NCBI GenBank assembly: GCA_964447535.1
Contig: CAYUST010000002.1
Coordinates: 68,827-132,826, forward strand
Reading direction: 5' to 3'
DNA: 64,000 nucleotides
Origin: CAYUST01 sp964447535
Lineage (GTDB): Bacteria > Patescibacteriota > Gracilibacteria > Absconditabacterales > Absconditicoccaceae
This document shows, in pieces, positions 1-9,795 of the stretch; within the stretch, counting starts at the first letter, position 1; every line of letters starts with the position of its first letter. The notes beneath the pieces are model-generated. The model saw only the letters and a list, made by a program, of their open reading frames with translations. It did not search any database and was not told where the DNA came from. A program made the position numbers and the translations under genes.

Positions 1-104
1 AGACGCGATGCCAATCACACCAACTGCACACATAAAATCTGAGGATTCCTTGCTTTCGTGTGTCGCTCCGCTATAGTGCAACCACTATTTATTTACGCAC
101 ACCT
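1..104. other. Left window edge, no assignable gene
   Basis: About 100 bases before the first gene. A plus-strand frame from position 2 reaches TAG at 74-76 and could be the last 24 codons of a gene that starts outside the window, but nothing recognisable can be read in it. Confidence 0.3.
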
Positions 105-1166
105 ATGACCAACCATCACGCAACCGTCGCTATCATTGGTTGATGATTTGCATGACTTTCTGCCTATTGGACTATCAAGAGAGCTTCACCACAGACGAGC
201 ATAGTCCTCTTCGATATGCGCGATCATTTCACGTGGATACCGTGACTCCACGAGACCTTGGGGAGAGGTAAAGTATTGGCTAGTTTGCAAATATCTCTTC
301 GCAAGACCCTCTGAAGCGATTATCATGCAGAACACATCACCCATATCCAAAAACATGAAATAACTACAGCTTCAGAAAAAACACGAACATTTGATTTTTG
401 TGTTATAGCGACCTGATCACGTACGAATTTTTTTGGGAAAACAGATTTCGAAACACATGCGGTGACGCTCCGCTATCCAGAAGATGTGGCTATCATCAAT
501 GACAAACTACCGCAGGCGCACCATGTGACTGTAGTAGGTGGATGATTCACTGGTATAGAAATTGCAGGCATGCTCGGCGCACGCAAACTCGTCAAAGGGA
601 CACTTCGCTTGATTCATGGCAAAGAACGCCTCGCAGATCGTATGGAACCAGCCGTCTCACAATTATGCAAAAAAAGATTGGAACAGCGAGGAGTCGATGT
701 CATGCTTGAGCAAAAAGTAACTACCATCACCCCAACGGAAGTGCATCTCGAAAGTGGTGCAATACTCGTTAGTGATCTCACTATCTTGAGCTCCGGCATC
801 AAAATAAATGATGAATCATTCCGTGACTATCTCAATTTCGCAGGGGAGTATGCTTCGCATGAATCGCCTGATATTTTTTGGTGTGGAGACGTCGCTATCC
901 ATGGTTTGTATACGACCGCTCACAATGCTATGTGCGAAGGCAAAAGAGTAGGACGCATCATCGCAGACCGCCTCCTCGGCATTACACGCTCCTATCCACC
1001 GCTCACCAATCGAGACAAACTCGCTATCGCCCTCTGACCGTATGATGGCGTGATGACCATAGGTACCCGCACCTATTATCTCCCGTGGATCACTGGTTTT
1101 CTCAAAAAACTCGTCCAGCGAAAGGTGATGCGAGAGTTCAAAACGGGGTGGATGTTACCGTTCTAG
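105..1166 (+). CDS. NAD(P)/FAD-dependent oxidoreductase (type II NADH dehydrogenase-like)
   Basis: Flavoprotein of the two-dinucleotide-binding-domain family, most like NDH-2, which passes electrons from NADH to quinone at the cytoplasmic membrane face; 353 aa. Seen: FAD motif IIGGGFAGL at residues 10-18 with three of its glycines written UGA, NAD motif VVGGGFTGIE from residue 143 (UGA at 543-545), and the FAD-contacting WCGDVA at about residue 259. Reading UGA as stop would end it at 1037; read as Gly it continues 42 codons through a typical family tail to TAG. I chose the ATG at 105 because it lies just before the FAD motif. Quinone specificity and membrane association are inferred from the family. 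Confidence 0.88.
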
Positions 1167-1182
1167 AAATCTATAATTCATA

Positions 1183-1210
1183 TTGACAACTTCAATAACT
1201 TTGTTATAAG
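1183..1210 (+). promoter_or_regulatory. Sigma70-type promoter
   Basis: TTGACA at 1183-1188 and TATAAG at 1205-1210 with a 16-base spacer, 26 bases before the ATG at 1236. The same architecture (TTGACA or near, 16-17 bases, TATAxx) recurs upstream of several genes in this window. Confidence 0.7.
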
Positions 1211-1235
1211 TTTTTTTCACCAAAATTAAGAAAAA

Positions 1236-2465
1236 ATGATCTTTAACAGAAAATCACCGCTAACCGTAGGGATAGTCAGCCTTTTGCCAAAAGAGCATAA
1301 GTTTGCACAGGTAGATGAAATCACCAAAAGTATTCTACAATTTTCACCTCTTTTGCAGCTCACAAAAGATAATGATCCGGACATAGTGATTTCATTCAGG
1401 GAAGAAGCAAAAAAAGTGATAGTTCATATTGCAAGAAAGGATTGTAAACCTCATTTGCAAGCTAATATATCCATAGATGACTTGAACAAAACTCAAGACG
1501 TAAATCTGACGTTGGAATTGTACAAATCAATATATAGATGTTTTACACATGACGAAAATAGATACAAAACTTGGGCGGAGGAAAAATGGATAGAGAAGCA
1601 TCGCGTTGATGCAACTGCTAGAACTATCTCATACAAGATTACCAACCTTGTAGATGCAATGAAACCAGAATTCCCGATTTCACAAGGCTATCAGCAAGCA
1701 CTAGAAAGTATGTTTGGCAAAACTGACACAGATCCACAAAAAGTGCAGGTACAAGGGGAAGTAATCATACAAGGTATCAAAGATGAGCCAGGCAATATTG
1801 AAATGAAACTGGTCTACACGCTACCAGATGGGTATTATTTGATCAAGGAGAAAAATGAACATAGCTTTCTAGGTTTTCTCAGTAGCGATGAGCAAACTTC
1901 TCACAAGGTATTAGATCAAACACATACCGTGGAGTTAAATACATCAAATCTCCTCCATGCGAATGCGCAGTTGGTTGCTCCACTGATTCATTCTCCTCTA
2001 GAGTGGATGAGGGTGTTTCTGTTCAAGTTCTATAGCGATTGGAAAAATAGTATGGAGGAAGCACATGATTATGTGGTTGTATCTCACGCTACAAATGAGA
2101 CTCAAGATCTCATAGACCATCTATTTGTTTTGCCTGAGAATGCTAGCCTTCCCATCCGTTTGCATGAAACAATAAACAATACAAAGACCAACAAGTTATG
2201 TCAACAAGAGATAGCGGAAGTGTTTGAATCAAACAACTCCATTATTGGGTCTTGCGTGGACATTGAAATAGTATATGGAAGAGAAGATGTAACCTTCGAA
2301 GTAAAATTCAATGGGCACAAAATGGGCAATGCAATTGTGCCTGTTGATGTGCTCAAAGCTAAACCTGATAGACAAGAGATATTCAGAGACATACAGGAAA
2401 GACTCAGCAAAGATATTGTAGTCCCCTTGGCAATTTATGCGCTCAAGCCACAGGCAAGCGCTTAG
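1236..2465 (+). CDS. Hypothetical cytoplasmic protein, 409 aa
   Basis: I do not recognise this protein. It is a single uninterrupted frame of 409 aa from ATG 1236 to TAG, with a strong promoter 26 bases upstream and an intrinsic terminator 24 bases downstream, so it looks like a monocistronic unit. No signal peptide or membrane segment is visible; the N-terminal part is rich in Lys/Glu and the C-terminal third (about residues 340-380) looks like a compact alpha/beta region. It has no in-frame UGA although it has about 14 glycines, and no CGA or CGG codon, so its genetic code cannot be told. Confidence 0.75.
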   Translation: MIFNRKSPLTVGIVSLLPKEHKFAQVDEITKSILQFSPLLQLTKDNDPDIVISFREEAKKVIVHIARKDCKPHLQANISIDDLNKTQDVNLTLELYKSIYRCFTHDENRYKTWAEEKWIEKHRVDATARTISYKITNLVDAMKPEFPISQGYQQALESMFGKTDTDPQKVQVQGEVIIQGIKDEPGNIEMKLVYTLPDGYYLIKEKNEHSFLGFLSSDEQTSHKVLDQTHTVELNTSNLLHANAQLVAPLIHSPLEWMRVFLFKFYSDWKNSMEEAHDYVVVSHATNETQDLIDHLFVLPENASLPIRLHETINNTKTNKLCQQEIAEVFESNNSIIGSCVDIEIVYGREDVTFEVKFNGHKMGNAIVPVDVLKAKPDRQEIFRDIQERLSKDIVVPLAIYALKPQASA

Positions 2466-2488
2466 AAGGCAATAGCATAACTATTGAA

Positions 2489-2515
2489 GTAGCCAGAATT
2501 CTGGCTACTTTTTTT
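2489..2515 (+). terminator. Intrinsic terminator
   Basis: Perfect 8-bp stem GTAGCCAG/CTGGCTAC with loop AATT followed by seven T, 24 bases after the stop of the 409-aa protein. Confidence 0.88.
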
Positions 2516-2528
2516 ATACACAAAACAG

Positions 2529-2556
2529 TTGACAAAGATGAAGTAATTGGTATAAA
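2529..2556 (+). promoter_or_regulatory. Sigma70-type promoter
   Basis: TTGACA at 2529-2534 and TATAAA at 2551-2556, 16-base spacer, 49 bases before the ATG of the secreted protein at 2605. Confidence 0.7.
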
Positions 2557-2604
2557 ATACTGGTTAGATAGCAAAAATTACTTTTAGTATGTTATGTTTT
2601 TCAC

Positions 2605-3420
2605 ATGAAAAAAATCATCGCAATATTGCTCGCTGCTACCAGTGCGTTGAGTATGTTTGCTTATGCACTCAGCGTCGAAAAAGAACTGCAAGTACAAACA
2701 GCTACAGAAAAAATTATGGACTATCTCCTTGTCCAACCACGTGAGGTTGCCAACAATATCTTGCTCGTACTCAAAAGTTACCAAAAAGATTTTCTTGTTT
2801 CAGGGGAAAGTGATAAACTTGCTATAGTTACGATGCTTTTGGAGCAACTTACGCCCTTTGTCACGTGTGTCTATGCAGAGGGGACGTGGCTAGTAGAAGT
2901 ACAGGAATGCGAGTTTATTGGTGAAGCAACCTGTAGAAGTATGTGAGGCATGTTTGATGCATGTGCATCCGCATGTAGACATGGTGGGAGTAGTATCTGT
3001 ACCTTGCAATGTGTACCCGTGTGTAGCATGCAAACAGAAACTGTTGCACCTGTAGCTGAGAAGAGCATGCGTATCAGCGTTGGTCCAGCACAAAATACCT
3101 GCTACAATATGTATAACCAACAAACTTCGTGTCTCCTCGTCAGACCAGAAGGACAATTCGGTCGGACGCTCATGCCAGAGGGTATTCAAGGTTTCGATCG
3201 AGATGCAGGATTTACCTATGAGCTTGAAGTATTGGTCACCAACGATGGCATGTATCATTACTTGAACACCATCTCCAAAACTATAGATCTCAGTGTGTGT
3301 AACTCCTATTTCGATGGATGTAATACCTGTACGGTGACCAATTGAAAAATTGCAGCATGTACCAGAAAATATTGTGAGACACCCGCGGAGCCACGTTGTT
3401 TGGACCTCATTACTCAGTAA
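2605..3420 (+). CDS. Secreted Cys-rich protein with DUF4377-like domain
   Basis: 271 aa joined across two UGA codons (2944-2946 and near 3343), ending at TAA. Residues 1-22 form a Sec signal peptide (MKKIIAILLAATSA...). The middle (about 95-150) is packed with cysteines (CRSMGGMFDACASACRH, then ICTLQCVPVC). About residues 150-230 carry the pattern C-x6-CLLV...GIQGFDRDAGFTYELEV, which resembles DUF4377, a small beta domain of exported proteins of unknown role. Because cysteine spacing continues across both UGAs, Gly is the natural reading. Function unknown; probably exported and disulfide-stabilised. The next gene starts 17 bases downstream. Confidence 0.72.
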
Positions 3421-3437
3421 AACAAAATCCTAATTAT

Positions 3438-4178
3438 ATGGTGAAATTTGAAAAGAAAAATTGTGCATTTAGTTACCCTATCATTGGAGAACTACGTGTA
3501 GGAGATGTGGGAGTCATTGGTGAAGGGACAGTGTATCGCAAAAACAAAGAGGTATTCATCAGCAAAAGTGCTTTTGTTTTTCCTCTTTCATACTGGGCAC
3601 CTGGTTTCCTGAAAATCAAAAAGACAAAAAATCACTTAGGAGCAGGTAGTATTGAAATTGAGGGGAAACATGCCAAAATCGCTTGTTTCAGCTTCAAAGA
3701 GATGCATCAGCCTAACTGGTGGTTACGACTCAAAGGATTTGCTGGTCCTCAACAAATGGTACTTGAGATGGTACACCAAGACAATTGGTGGTATGCGCTC
3801 AGAGTAGAAGATTTGATTGGGACCTTGGGAAATGTATGTGGAAAACGCACCTTGCCTGAGTGGTATGATACGGTAATTGCGTATGTTATTCACCGCATCA
3901 GCGTAGATAAGGTCCTGAAATTTCAGGAAATCACGCCACTATTACACCAAGTCTCTGGGGTCGTTAGCCTTGAACCGATCAACGTAGCGCTGAGGAATGC
4001 TCTCAAAGAAGATCTCCCTCGCTACAAAGAACTGTTCAGTGATAATACGCTGGACACTCATCTTACTGGTCTCAATGAGATTCCCGAAGAACGACCATTT
4101 ATCCGAGAACTGCAAGAAATTGCAGGTTCCAAAAGAACTGCCATTGGATTTTCTACCAATGGAAATGGGAGAAAATGA
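3438..4178 (+). CDS. Hypothetical protein ending at a UGA triplet
   Basis: Not recognised. From ATG 3438 (an upstream TTG at 3396 is possible) it encodes about 246 aa, Trp-rich in the middle (PNWWLRLKGF, DNWWYALRVE). It contains about 20 GGN glycines but no internal UGA, then reaches UGA UGA UGA at 4176-4184 followed within 12 bases by a strong intrinsic terminator. With UGA read as Gly the frame would run through the terminator to TAA at 4290-4292 and overlap the convergent gene; no frame offers TAA or TAG before the hairpin. I therefore annotate the UGA as the end, noting that this contradicts the code used by most neighbours. Confidence 0.55.
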   Translation: MVKFEKKNCAFSYPIIGELRVGDVGVIGEGTVYRKNKEVFISKSAFVFPLSYWAPGFLKIKKTKNHLGAGSIEIEGKHAKIACFSFKEMHQPNWWLRLKGFAGPQQMVLEMVHQDNWWYALRVEDLIGTLGNVCGKRTLPEWYDTVIAYVIHRISVDKVLKFQEITPLLHQVSGVVSLEPINVALRNALKEDLPRYKELFSDNTLDTHLTGLNEIPEERPFIRELQEIAGSKRTAIGFSTNGNGRK

Positions 4179-4195
4179 TGATGATGTATTTTGAC

Positions 4196-4227
4196 AAGGG
4201 CTGCGCTATGCGCAGCCCTTTTTTTTT
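4196..4227 (+). terminator. Intrinsic terminator
   Basis: AAGGGCTGCGC/GCGCAGCCCTT, an 11-bp stem with a 3-base loop, then a long T run. It faces the plus strand and lies between two convergent genes. Confidence 0.9.
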
Positions 4228-4245
4228 GATATAATCTCCAACTTC

Positions 4246-5196
4246 CTAAGACTTTTGCCACTTGTTTTCTAAACGTTCCAAGAGATGGCTAAGTTCAAAG
4301 GTAACTTTTTGAATACAATGACTTGCATATCTTTGAGATGTTTGTTGTTCTTGTGCTCTGAGTACCATAGGATGGATTGCCAAGGTGGCAGCTTTGCACT
4401 CAAGGAGTAATGTATGGAGATCACGCAACTGTTTCTTGTGAGTTCAAATTTGCTTTTGTGGGAAATTATCAAGTACGGTCACCACCTCCAAGAGAAAGTC
4501 GAGGTGACTCAAATAGAATTTTCTCGTATATTCCACTGCGTCAAATGTGATAATCTGAGACCAGGCAGGTCTCGTAAACTCTCTAGCAAGCAATGCAGTT
4601 GAAAGTTTTTGATAGCTTGCACGTTCATTTGCATCCAAGAGGAGAATACATGGCATCTCTTCTTGTATTTTTTCCAGTAATGATTTACGCTCTTTGACAG
4701 GCTTTGGCGCTTTGACAGGCTTTGGATCTTTGACAGGCTTTGGTTGCTTGAGGATTTTGGGTTGCTTTCCATTTGGCGCGCGACCTATCTTATTCTTGGC
4801 ATCACGAGGAGCTCAATGATCTTTTTGTATTTGTTCATTACTCTCTGGGATTTCTGAGGGCACAATGGGAGCAGATGTAGTACTTGTACGAGAAGGTCTG
4901 GTACCAAGTCTATTATCCTTGAGACATTCCTTGAGTGTTTCTACGTAGATGTTGGTGAGTGATCTGATGTATGGCGTATATGCAATTTCTTGTTCTTCTC
5001 TCAATCTTGCAACCTCCAAGAGGAGTGGACGTTGGGTATCATATAACTGACCTACCGTCGGGGGAGTACGTTTGAGTATTTCAAACAAGGCGTTGCGAAA
5101 CTCCTGCTCTGGGAAAACATCATTTGGAAGCCCGTGAATATATCAGGTAATTACAAGCTCTAGCTTTGCTTGGAGGGGATAGGGAAGTACTTTCAT
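4246..5196 (-). CDS. Hypothetical protein with Pro/Lys repeat linker
   Basis: 316 aa, TAG at 4246-4248, joined across UGA (Gly in VITGYIHG near residue 19 and in QKDHGAPRD near residue 128). Residues 1-110 are a helical N-terminal region; about residues 145-170 consist of KPVK repeats (KPVKDPKPVKAPKPVK); the rest is predicted helical with many Leu (LLLEVVTVLDNF, LHTLLLECKAATL). No signal peptide, so probably cytoplasmic. The layout of two helical parts joined by a stiff basic linker suggests a scaffold or nucleic-acid-binding role, but that is only inference. Confidence 0.65.
4690..4745. repeat. 18-base tandem repeat inside a coding region
   Basis: Three to four copies of an 18-base unit (core TTTGACAGGCTTTGG on the plus strand), which encode the (K/D/A)PKPVK linker of the minus-strand protein. 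Confidence 0.75.
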
Positions 5197-5287
5197 AGCT
5201 ATACAAAATAAACTGAATTGAGGAAAAAATATTTATTTCAAATAAATAATCAAGTCAATATAAAATGTATATTTTATGAGATAATGC

Positions 5288-5557
5288 TTATTTCTTGATT
5301 TTCTTCCAACAATCACGCCAATGTCTCTTCTCTACATAGACAATTTGCCATCGACGAGTCCCTACTGCGTAGCCGAAAATGACTCAGGTAATGATCACGG
5401 AGAGTTGGGCCCACACAGGTAACTCACCACACCGCATCCAAGCAGGTGTCTGAGGCAACATCCATTGGCCAAACTTTGCCAACCAAATCACATGCGCCAC
5501 ATAGCTGAGCATAATCCAAAGGATGATGACCAGTATTAGGTAGATATGTTTTTTCAT
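5288..5557 (-). CDS. Small membrane protein, 89 aa
   Basis: Starts MKKHIYLILVIILWIMLSYV, one clear N-terminal membrane helix; a second hydrophobic stretch (AQLSVIITGVIFGYAV) is joined by a UGA read as Gly near residue 59, followed by a basic tail ending KKIKK and TAA. An in-frame ATG at 5587 would add ten hydrophobic residues; I prefer 5557 because it gives a standard lysine-rich start. Two-helix membrane protein of unknown function. Confidence 0.6.
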
Positions 5558-5648
5558 ACTGAAAAGAAGAAACAAAATCATTCTCATATGATCTTTTTTT
5601 TAGCGATATGCAAGTGAAATGCACAAAGATAGTATTTACTTCTCTGTA

Positions 5649-6533
5649 CTAAGATGATCTGAGATATTCTCTATATCATCCAATACTAAACGTATTTATA
5701 AATGCTTCTATCTCTGGAAGGAGTCCGCCACACATTTTGTTGACACCGAGGTCCATGTGTTGTAGTTTTTCTTGGAGACAAGCAAGGTTGTCTTTTTGTT
5801 GTGCTACCACATGAGCCACTCGTTGCATAAACACAGGAGAAGCAAGGAGAGCAGTGAGGTCGATATTTCTCTGTGCATCTACCGCATTCGGAATCTGTGC
5901 AAGCACCTCTGCGGGGATATTACAAATTCCTTTGCTCAGGTCATCTTTGAGATCTTTGAGCCCATAAATCCATCACAAAATCTGTGGAAGTTCAGCAATA
6001 TCAGCAGCATGAAAACGAGATCACAACGCCACCAAATAAGCCTGTTGTGACCCACGAAACGACTGATCATGCAACGTACACAACGCATCATACGAGAGCA
6101 GTTGTTTATCACGACGTCTTACATACTCACTCTGCATCCCATCCAAAAAATCTGCCAAATCTGTCCTGATCGTAGCACATCCCAATTTTTCTAAGTCACC
6201 TGCGACCACTCTCGCATATTTTCCGAGGCTTGTCTGCGGTGCTAAACTACCCAGCAGGTCTGCTTTGACTTGTGCAAGTAATTGGGGTACATCGGTAAAT
6301 CAGTTTGGCAACGGAATATCTCCATCGACAATATCATCTATCTCTCTTCCTACGGGATAGGCGAGTCTGATCCCTTGTTTGGTTCTTATTCTCTGTGTAG
6401 AAATATCAAACAACCCCATCAAATACGACTTCGTCACCACCCCCACATATTTCTCCCAATTTCTCAGAACCGTTCTCGTATTCACTTTGGCTATAAAAAG
6501 TTCATTTTGGATACTAGTTGCGAGGGATCACAT
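5649..6533 (-). CDS. Squalene/phytoene synthase-like protein
   Basis: 294 aa isoprenoid-synthase-fold protein; family members condense two prenyl diphosphates head to head. Seen: the first Asp-rich motif GREIDDIVDGD at about residues 63-73, a conserved YxALCxLHDQ region in the middle and the second Asp-rich motif LKDLKDDLSKGICNIP near residue 195, the pattern that binds Mg-diphosphate. The start is ATG 6533, which only makes sense with UGA as its second codon (Gly); the standard frame would begin at a GTG 16 codons later. Joined through UGAs to TAG at 5649. Substrate unknown; no other carotenoid or hopanoid gene is nearby. Confidence 0.72.
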
Positions 6534-6695
6534 AGTGTACAATTGAAATAAAATGGGAAAAATTGTAGTCAAAAAAGTATCAGTTTATGTGTTTTTTGAA
6601 CACTTTTACAAGTGTATTTTATTCTAAAATAGCATAGATAAGCCAAAAATCTTTGTAGCTAGAAAACTAGTAGTTTCTATAAGATTTTCAGTCAA

Positions 6696-7703
6696 TTAGA
6701 TTGCTGACAACAAGAGTATAATCAAATCCACTACTTTTTCCTTCTCCTTTGGGGAGCTCACCGCAACAAGAAGAGTCAGTGCTACAAGTGCTTCTGGGGT
6801 AACACCAGACAATGTATGACCTGTTTGTTTGAGAAATCGAATAAATGCAAATGCACCGCTTCTCTTGTTACCATCATTGAATGGGTGATTTTTCACAATA
6901 AAATAGAGCAGGTGAGCAGCTTTACTTTCAATACTTGGATACACATCTTCACCGAACGCACTCTGGAATACATTAGCAAAAATACCCTCAAACGTTCATT
7001 GTTCTTTTTCTTGACCAAACAACTCTGTCGTCTCTCATTTCTTGATCAGTTCTAGTTTCAGTACTGCAAGAGCAGTATGCAACTTTTGGGCTTCAATGTG
7101 GATTTCACTTACGGTCTGAGGGACTGAAGATTTTCCTTGTTTGTCAAATGCATCGAGTGAAAACCATGTTTTACCGTAAGCACGAATTAATTCCAACACC
7201 CCATCTGAACTCACCACATGGGAAACATTGAGCTGTTTGATACCCTCTACAGCACGAAGAAACGCTGTATAATTGTGCTGTATCCTCTTGTGGTTTATAG
7301 TAAATCACTGAGTGATATGTTGTTTGAGTGTTTGTGTAGCTCGTTGACGGAACTTGGTTGCTGTTCATGAATTGACTCTGTATCCTACGGCAAGAATAAC
7401 ATCCAAATTGTAATAAACAACGTTTCTGGTTTGTGTTTTATCAATCTGGAAGCCATGTGGAGTGGTATGTGCAAAATTTGCACTAACCACTTTTTTATCA
7501 AGTTCATCACTTTTAAAAATATTTGAAAGATGTTTAGTGATGACCGTTCTATCAACACCAAAAATTTGAGCTATTTGTGCTTGATTAGCCCAAATCGTCT
7601 CTCACTCCTTATCTCCCCTCAATTCCAATGCACCATCCAATCACTGATAGATAACTGCATCTCAAAGAGTATCACTAGGCATATCACGCGGAGTTGTTTC
7701 CAT
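6696..7703 (-). CDS. RhuM-type protein with C-terminal Fic domain
   Basis: 335 aa, ATG 7703 to TAA. N-terminal two thirds match the RhuM (virulence protein/Fic-associated) family: ETIWANQAQIAQIFGVDRT near residues 33-51, then RNVVYYNLDVILAVGYRV and TKFRQWATQTLKQ, where W is a CGA codon (7341-7343) at a position the family keeps as Trp. The C terminus is a Fic/Doc domain with the full catalytic loop HPFNDGNKRSGAF, the His-to-Arg motif that transfers AMP or phosphate to a target protein. No inhibitory helix is obvious. Likely a toxin-like or phage-response modifier; it lies in a same-strand run with an ADP-ribosylglycohydrolase and a nuclease. Confidence 0.87.
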
Positions 7704-7847
7704 ACAAAAAAAAGAGAAGTAAAACTTCTCTATCGTATTAGCGTGCTTTGAAAAAACTAAGAAGAACTACAGAATATTTCTAGAACAAAAAAAACGTGCA
7801 GAGCACGTCGAGGGAGAAAGGGAAGTTTAGCAATAGTAGAGTAAAAA

Positions 7848-8798
7848 TTATTTGTGATTTTCAAATAACTTCAGAGTGATATCTCTTATTAATTCCTTTT
7901 TAGCCACATAGTCTCTTCGTCTTTGAGGAATAGCGTCATATCCATAGTAAGCTCACGCAAGGAAGCCATAGATACAACCATTAGTATCTGCATCAAGTCA
8001 TAAATTAATGATACGCAATAAACCTTCCTCAAACGTCGATGTGTGATAAAATCACCAAAGAGCCACCTCCAAAGAATCAACTACATATCAGTACTTCTGT
8101 CATACCTCGCTATCAATCTTAGATTTATAGGATCAAGCCATTACATTGGATAGGCTTGGATCAATGGGCTTCTCTTGTCGATAATTCTGAATTGGTGAGT
8201 AATTTTCGTCCAATAATTCAGATTTAGAAGCTCATGCCAAAGCACCCCATATCATTCCTACTAGATATCTTGCAGAGTCGATGCAAATAGATGAGTTATG
8301 TGTCGGTTTAACACTCTCTCAAGCATAGTAAAGTGCATCATCTACATTATCACAATAAAATAATGCCACAGGACCTATTTTCATGATTGATCAATTTCCA
8401 TCCTTATTCCTCCCTGATAAATCGTCTTCCCATGGCTTATGAGTAATTTTTCCTTCTTTATAAAGTTTATAATCGTACAACATTCTGCCTGTTTGGCTTC
8501 AAACTCAAAACGCTCTTCAAGTACTAGACATATAACCGTTTGCGTACCAATCCAGATATTTGTCTAATTGATCAACTATATCAAAACCATGTGAATCAAT
8601 CAGACTCTGTGCGAGGCATAGTGTCATTGCAGTGTCATCAGTTCGCTGGCCTGGAGATGTTCTGAATTTTGGTCTGCCTTGTAAGTCCTTTACGTAACCA
8701 AACTTTTCTGGTGTTAAAAATTCAGTAGCTACTCACATTGCATCTCCAACAGCACCACCAAACATTACTCATAAGAATCTATCTTCACTCTTCTGCAT
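7848..8798 (-). CDS. ADP-ribosylglycohydrolase family protein
   Basis: 316 aa with 14 in-frame UGA codons, all at plausible Gly positions; no standard frame shows the gene. Family role: hydrolysis of ADP-ribose from proteins, nucleic acids or small molecules using two Mg ions. Seen: N-terminal GVMFGGAVGDAMGVATEF (residues 10-27), metal-binding GQWTDDTAMTL near residue 52 (W = CGA at 8643-8645), and the C-terminal second metal motif LDADTNGCIYGFLAGAYYG near residue 270. 76 bases downstream of the PD-(D/E)XK gene, same strand. The partner that adds ADP-ribose is not visible in the window. Confidence 0.9.
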
Positions 8799-8874
8799 CT
8801 ATTGGTGAGGATAAAAATACGCAATGGGGATAAGCAGCTCAATGGCTTCTTAACTATTCTTTTAAATGTGCGCT

Positions 8875-9771
8875 TTACAATGGTGCTTCTCAAATATCCA
8901 TTCACAGTACCTTCTTTGCATGATCAATGAAATTTTTAATATTAGATTTTCACCATTGATTACTTATAGCGATGGTGCTATCTGAAAGTTGAATAATCTC
9001 TCATGGTTTGGTGTAATATCTTTGGTATCAATATCTATCATTCATATCTTGAGCTTCAGTGATTTCTTTAAAAACACGATACAGTTTTCATTGTAAGTTT
9101 TCAGGAAAGACAAGTCTTAAATCATTTGAAGAAATTCATGGATGCTGATCCACATATGATTTTATTACCGCTAATACCAGTCTTGCTTTGTTATACACTT
9201 GATTATTAAATAAAAATTTTGAATAATCTTTTTGACTGTAACTGTACTTGAAATATGCATCAGAGATTACATATATTTGATTATCATCTGATCTAAATCT
9301 CTTTAAAACAATCCCTGCTATAGGTGTATCCTTATATGTGTATCATTCTGAAAGCATCTTCTGTAATGAAGGGTCTATAGATCATCATACTAGCACTCCA
9401 ATCCATTTGGGTGAGATGTTTTTATCCAACCAATATTTATCATCAGCCATATTAAGTATTTGATCACGTTGTTCTAAGTATTCTTGTAGTTGGCATAGTG
9501 CATCATTACCAATTTGATTTATTTTAAGCTCAACTATAGCTAGATATTCACTTCCATATGATGCTAAAATATCAACACGACCATCTTTATCTTTTCTTCA
9601 TGCAGTTAAGGCAATTTCTGCATCCAAAATTCAAACCTCTGCAAAATTTGCATCATCTAGTTTGAGAATTTCTTGGTTTTCTATCAAGTATGCTTCCATT
9701 GCAAGCTCCTTAAGAAATGGGTATGGTTTAAGTACAATATTATTTGCTGTAATTTGTTTGAAAAGCTCCAT
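8875..9771 (-). CDS. PD-(D/E)XK nuclease-like protein
   Basis: 298 aa, ATG 9771 to TAA, joined across about a dozen UGAs. Residues 55-100 carry the nuclease core GRVDILASYG ... LAIVELKINQ followed by a helix with GNDALCQLQEYL, the D...ExK...Q arrangement seen in NucS-like and related PD-(D/E)XK enzymes. The C-terminal 150 residues are unassigned. Start chosen at the only ATG before a run of in-frame codons with a leader of A-rich sequence. Position upstream of the ADP-ribosylglycohydrolase and RhuM-Fic genes suggests a shared mobile or defence origin; substrate not known. Confidence 0.72.
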
Positions 9772-9795
9772 CTTTAAATAAGAAATTAAAGTAAT

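Noticed and set aside
570..1037. Many split genes as pseudogenes or sequencing frameshifts
   Set aside because: The breaks are all UGA, in frame, at Gly positions, and the protein continues in the same frame; random decay would also give TAA, TAG and frame changes.
4176..4292. Code-37 extension of the 3438 gene to TAA 4290
   Set aside because: It would cross a strong terminator and overlap the convergent gene; kept only as an alternative.
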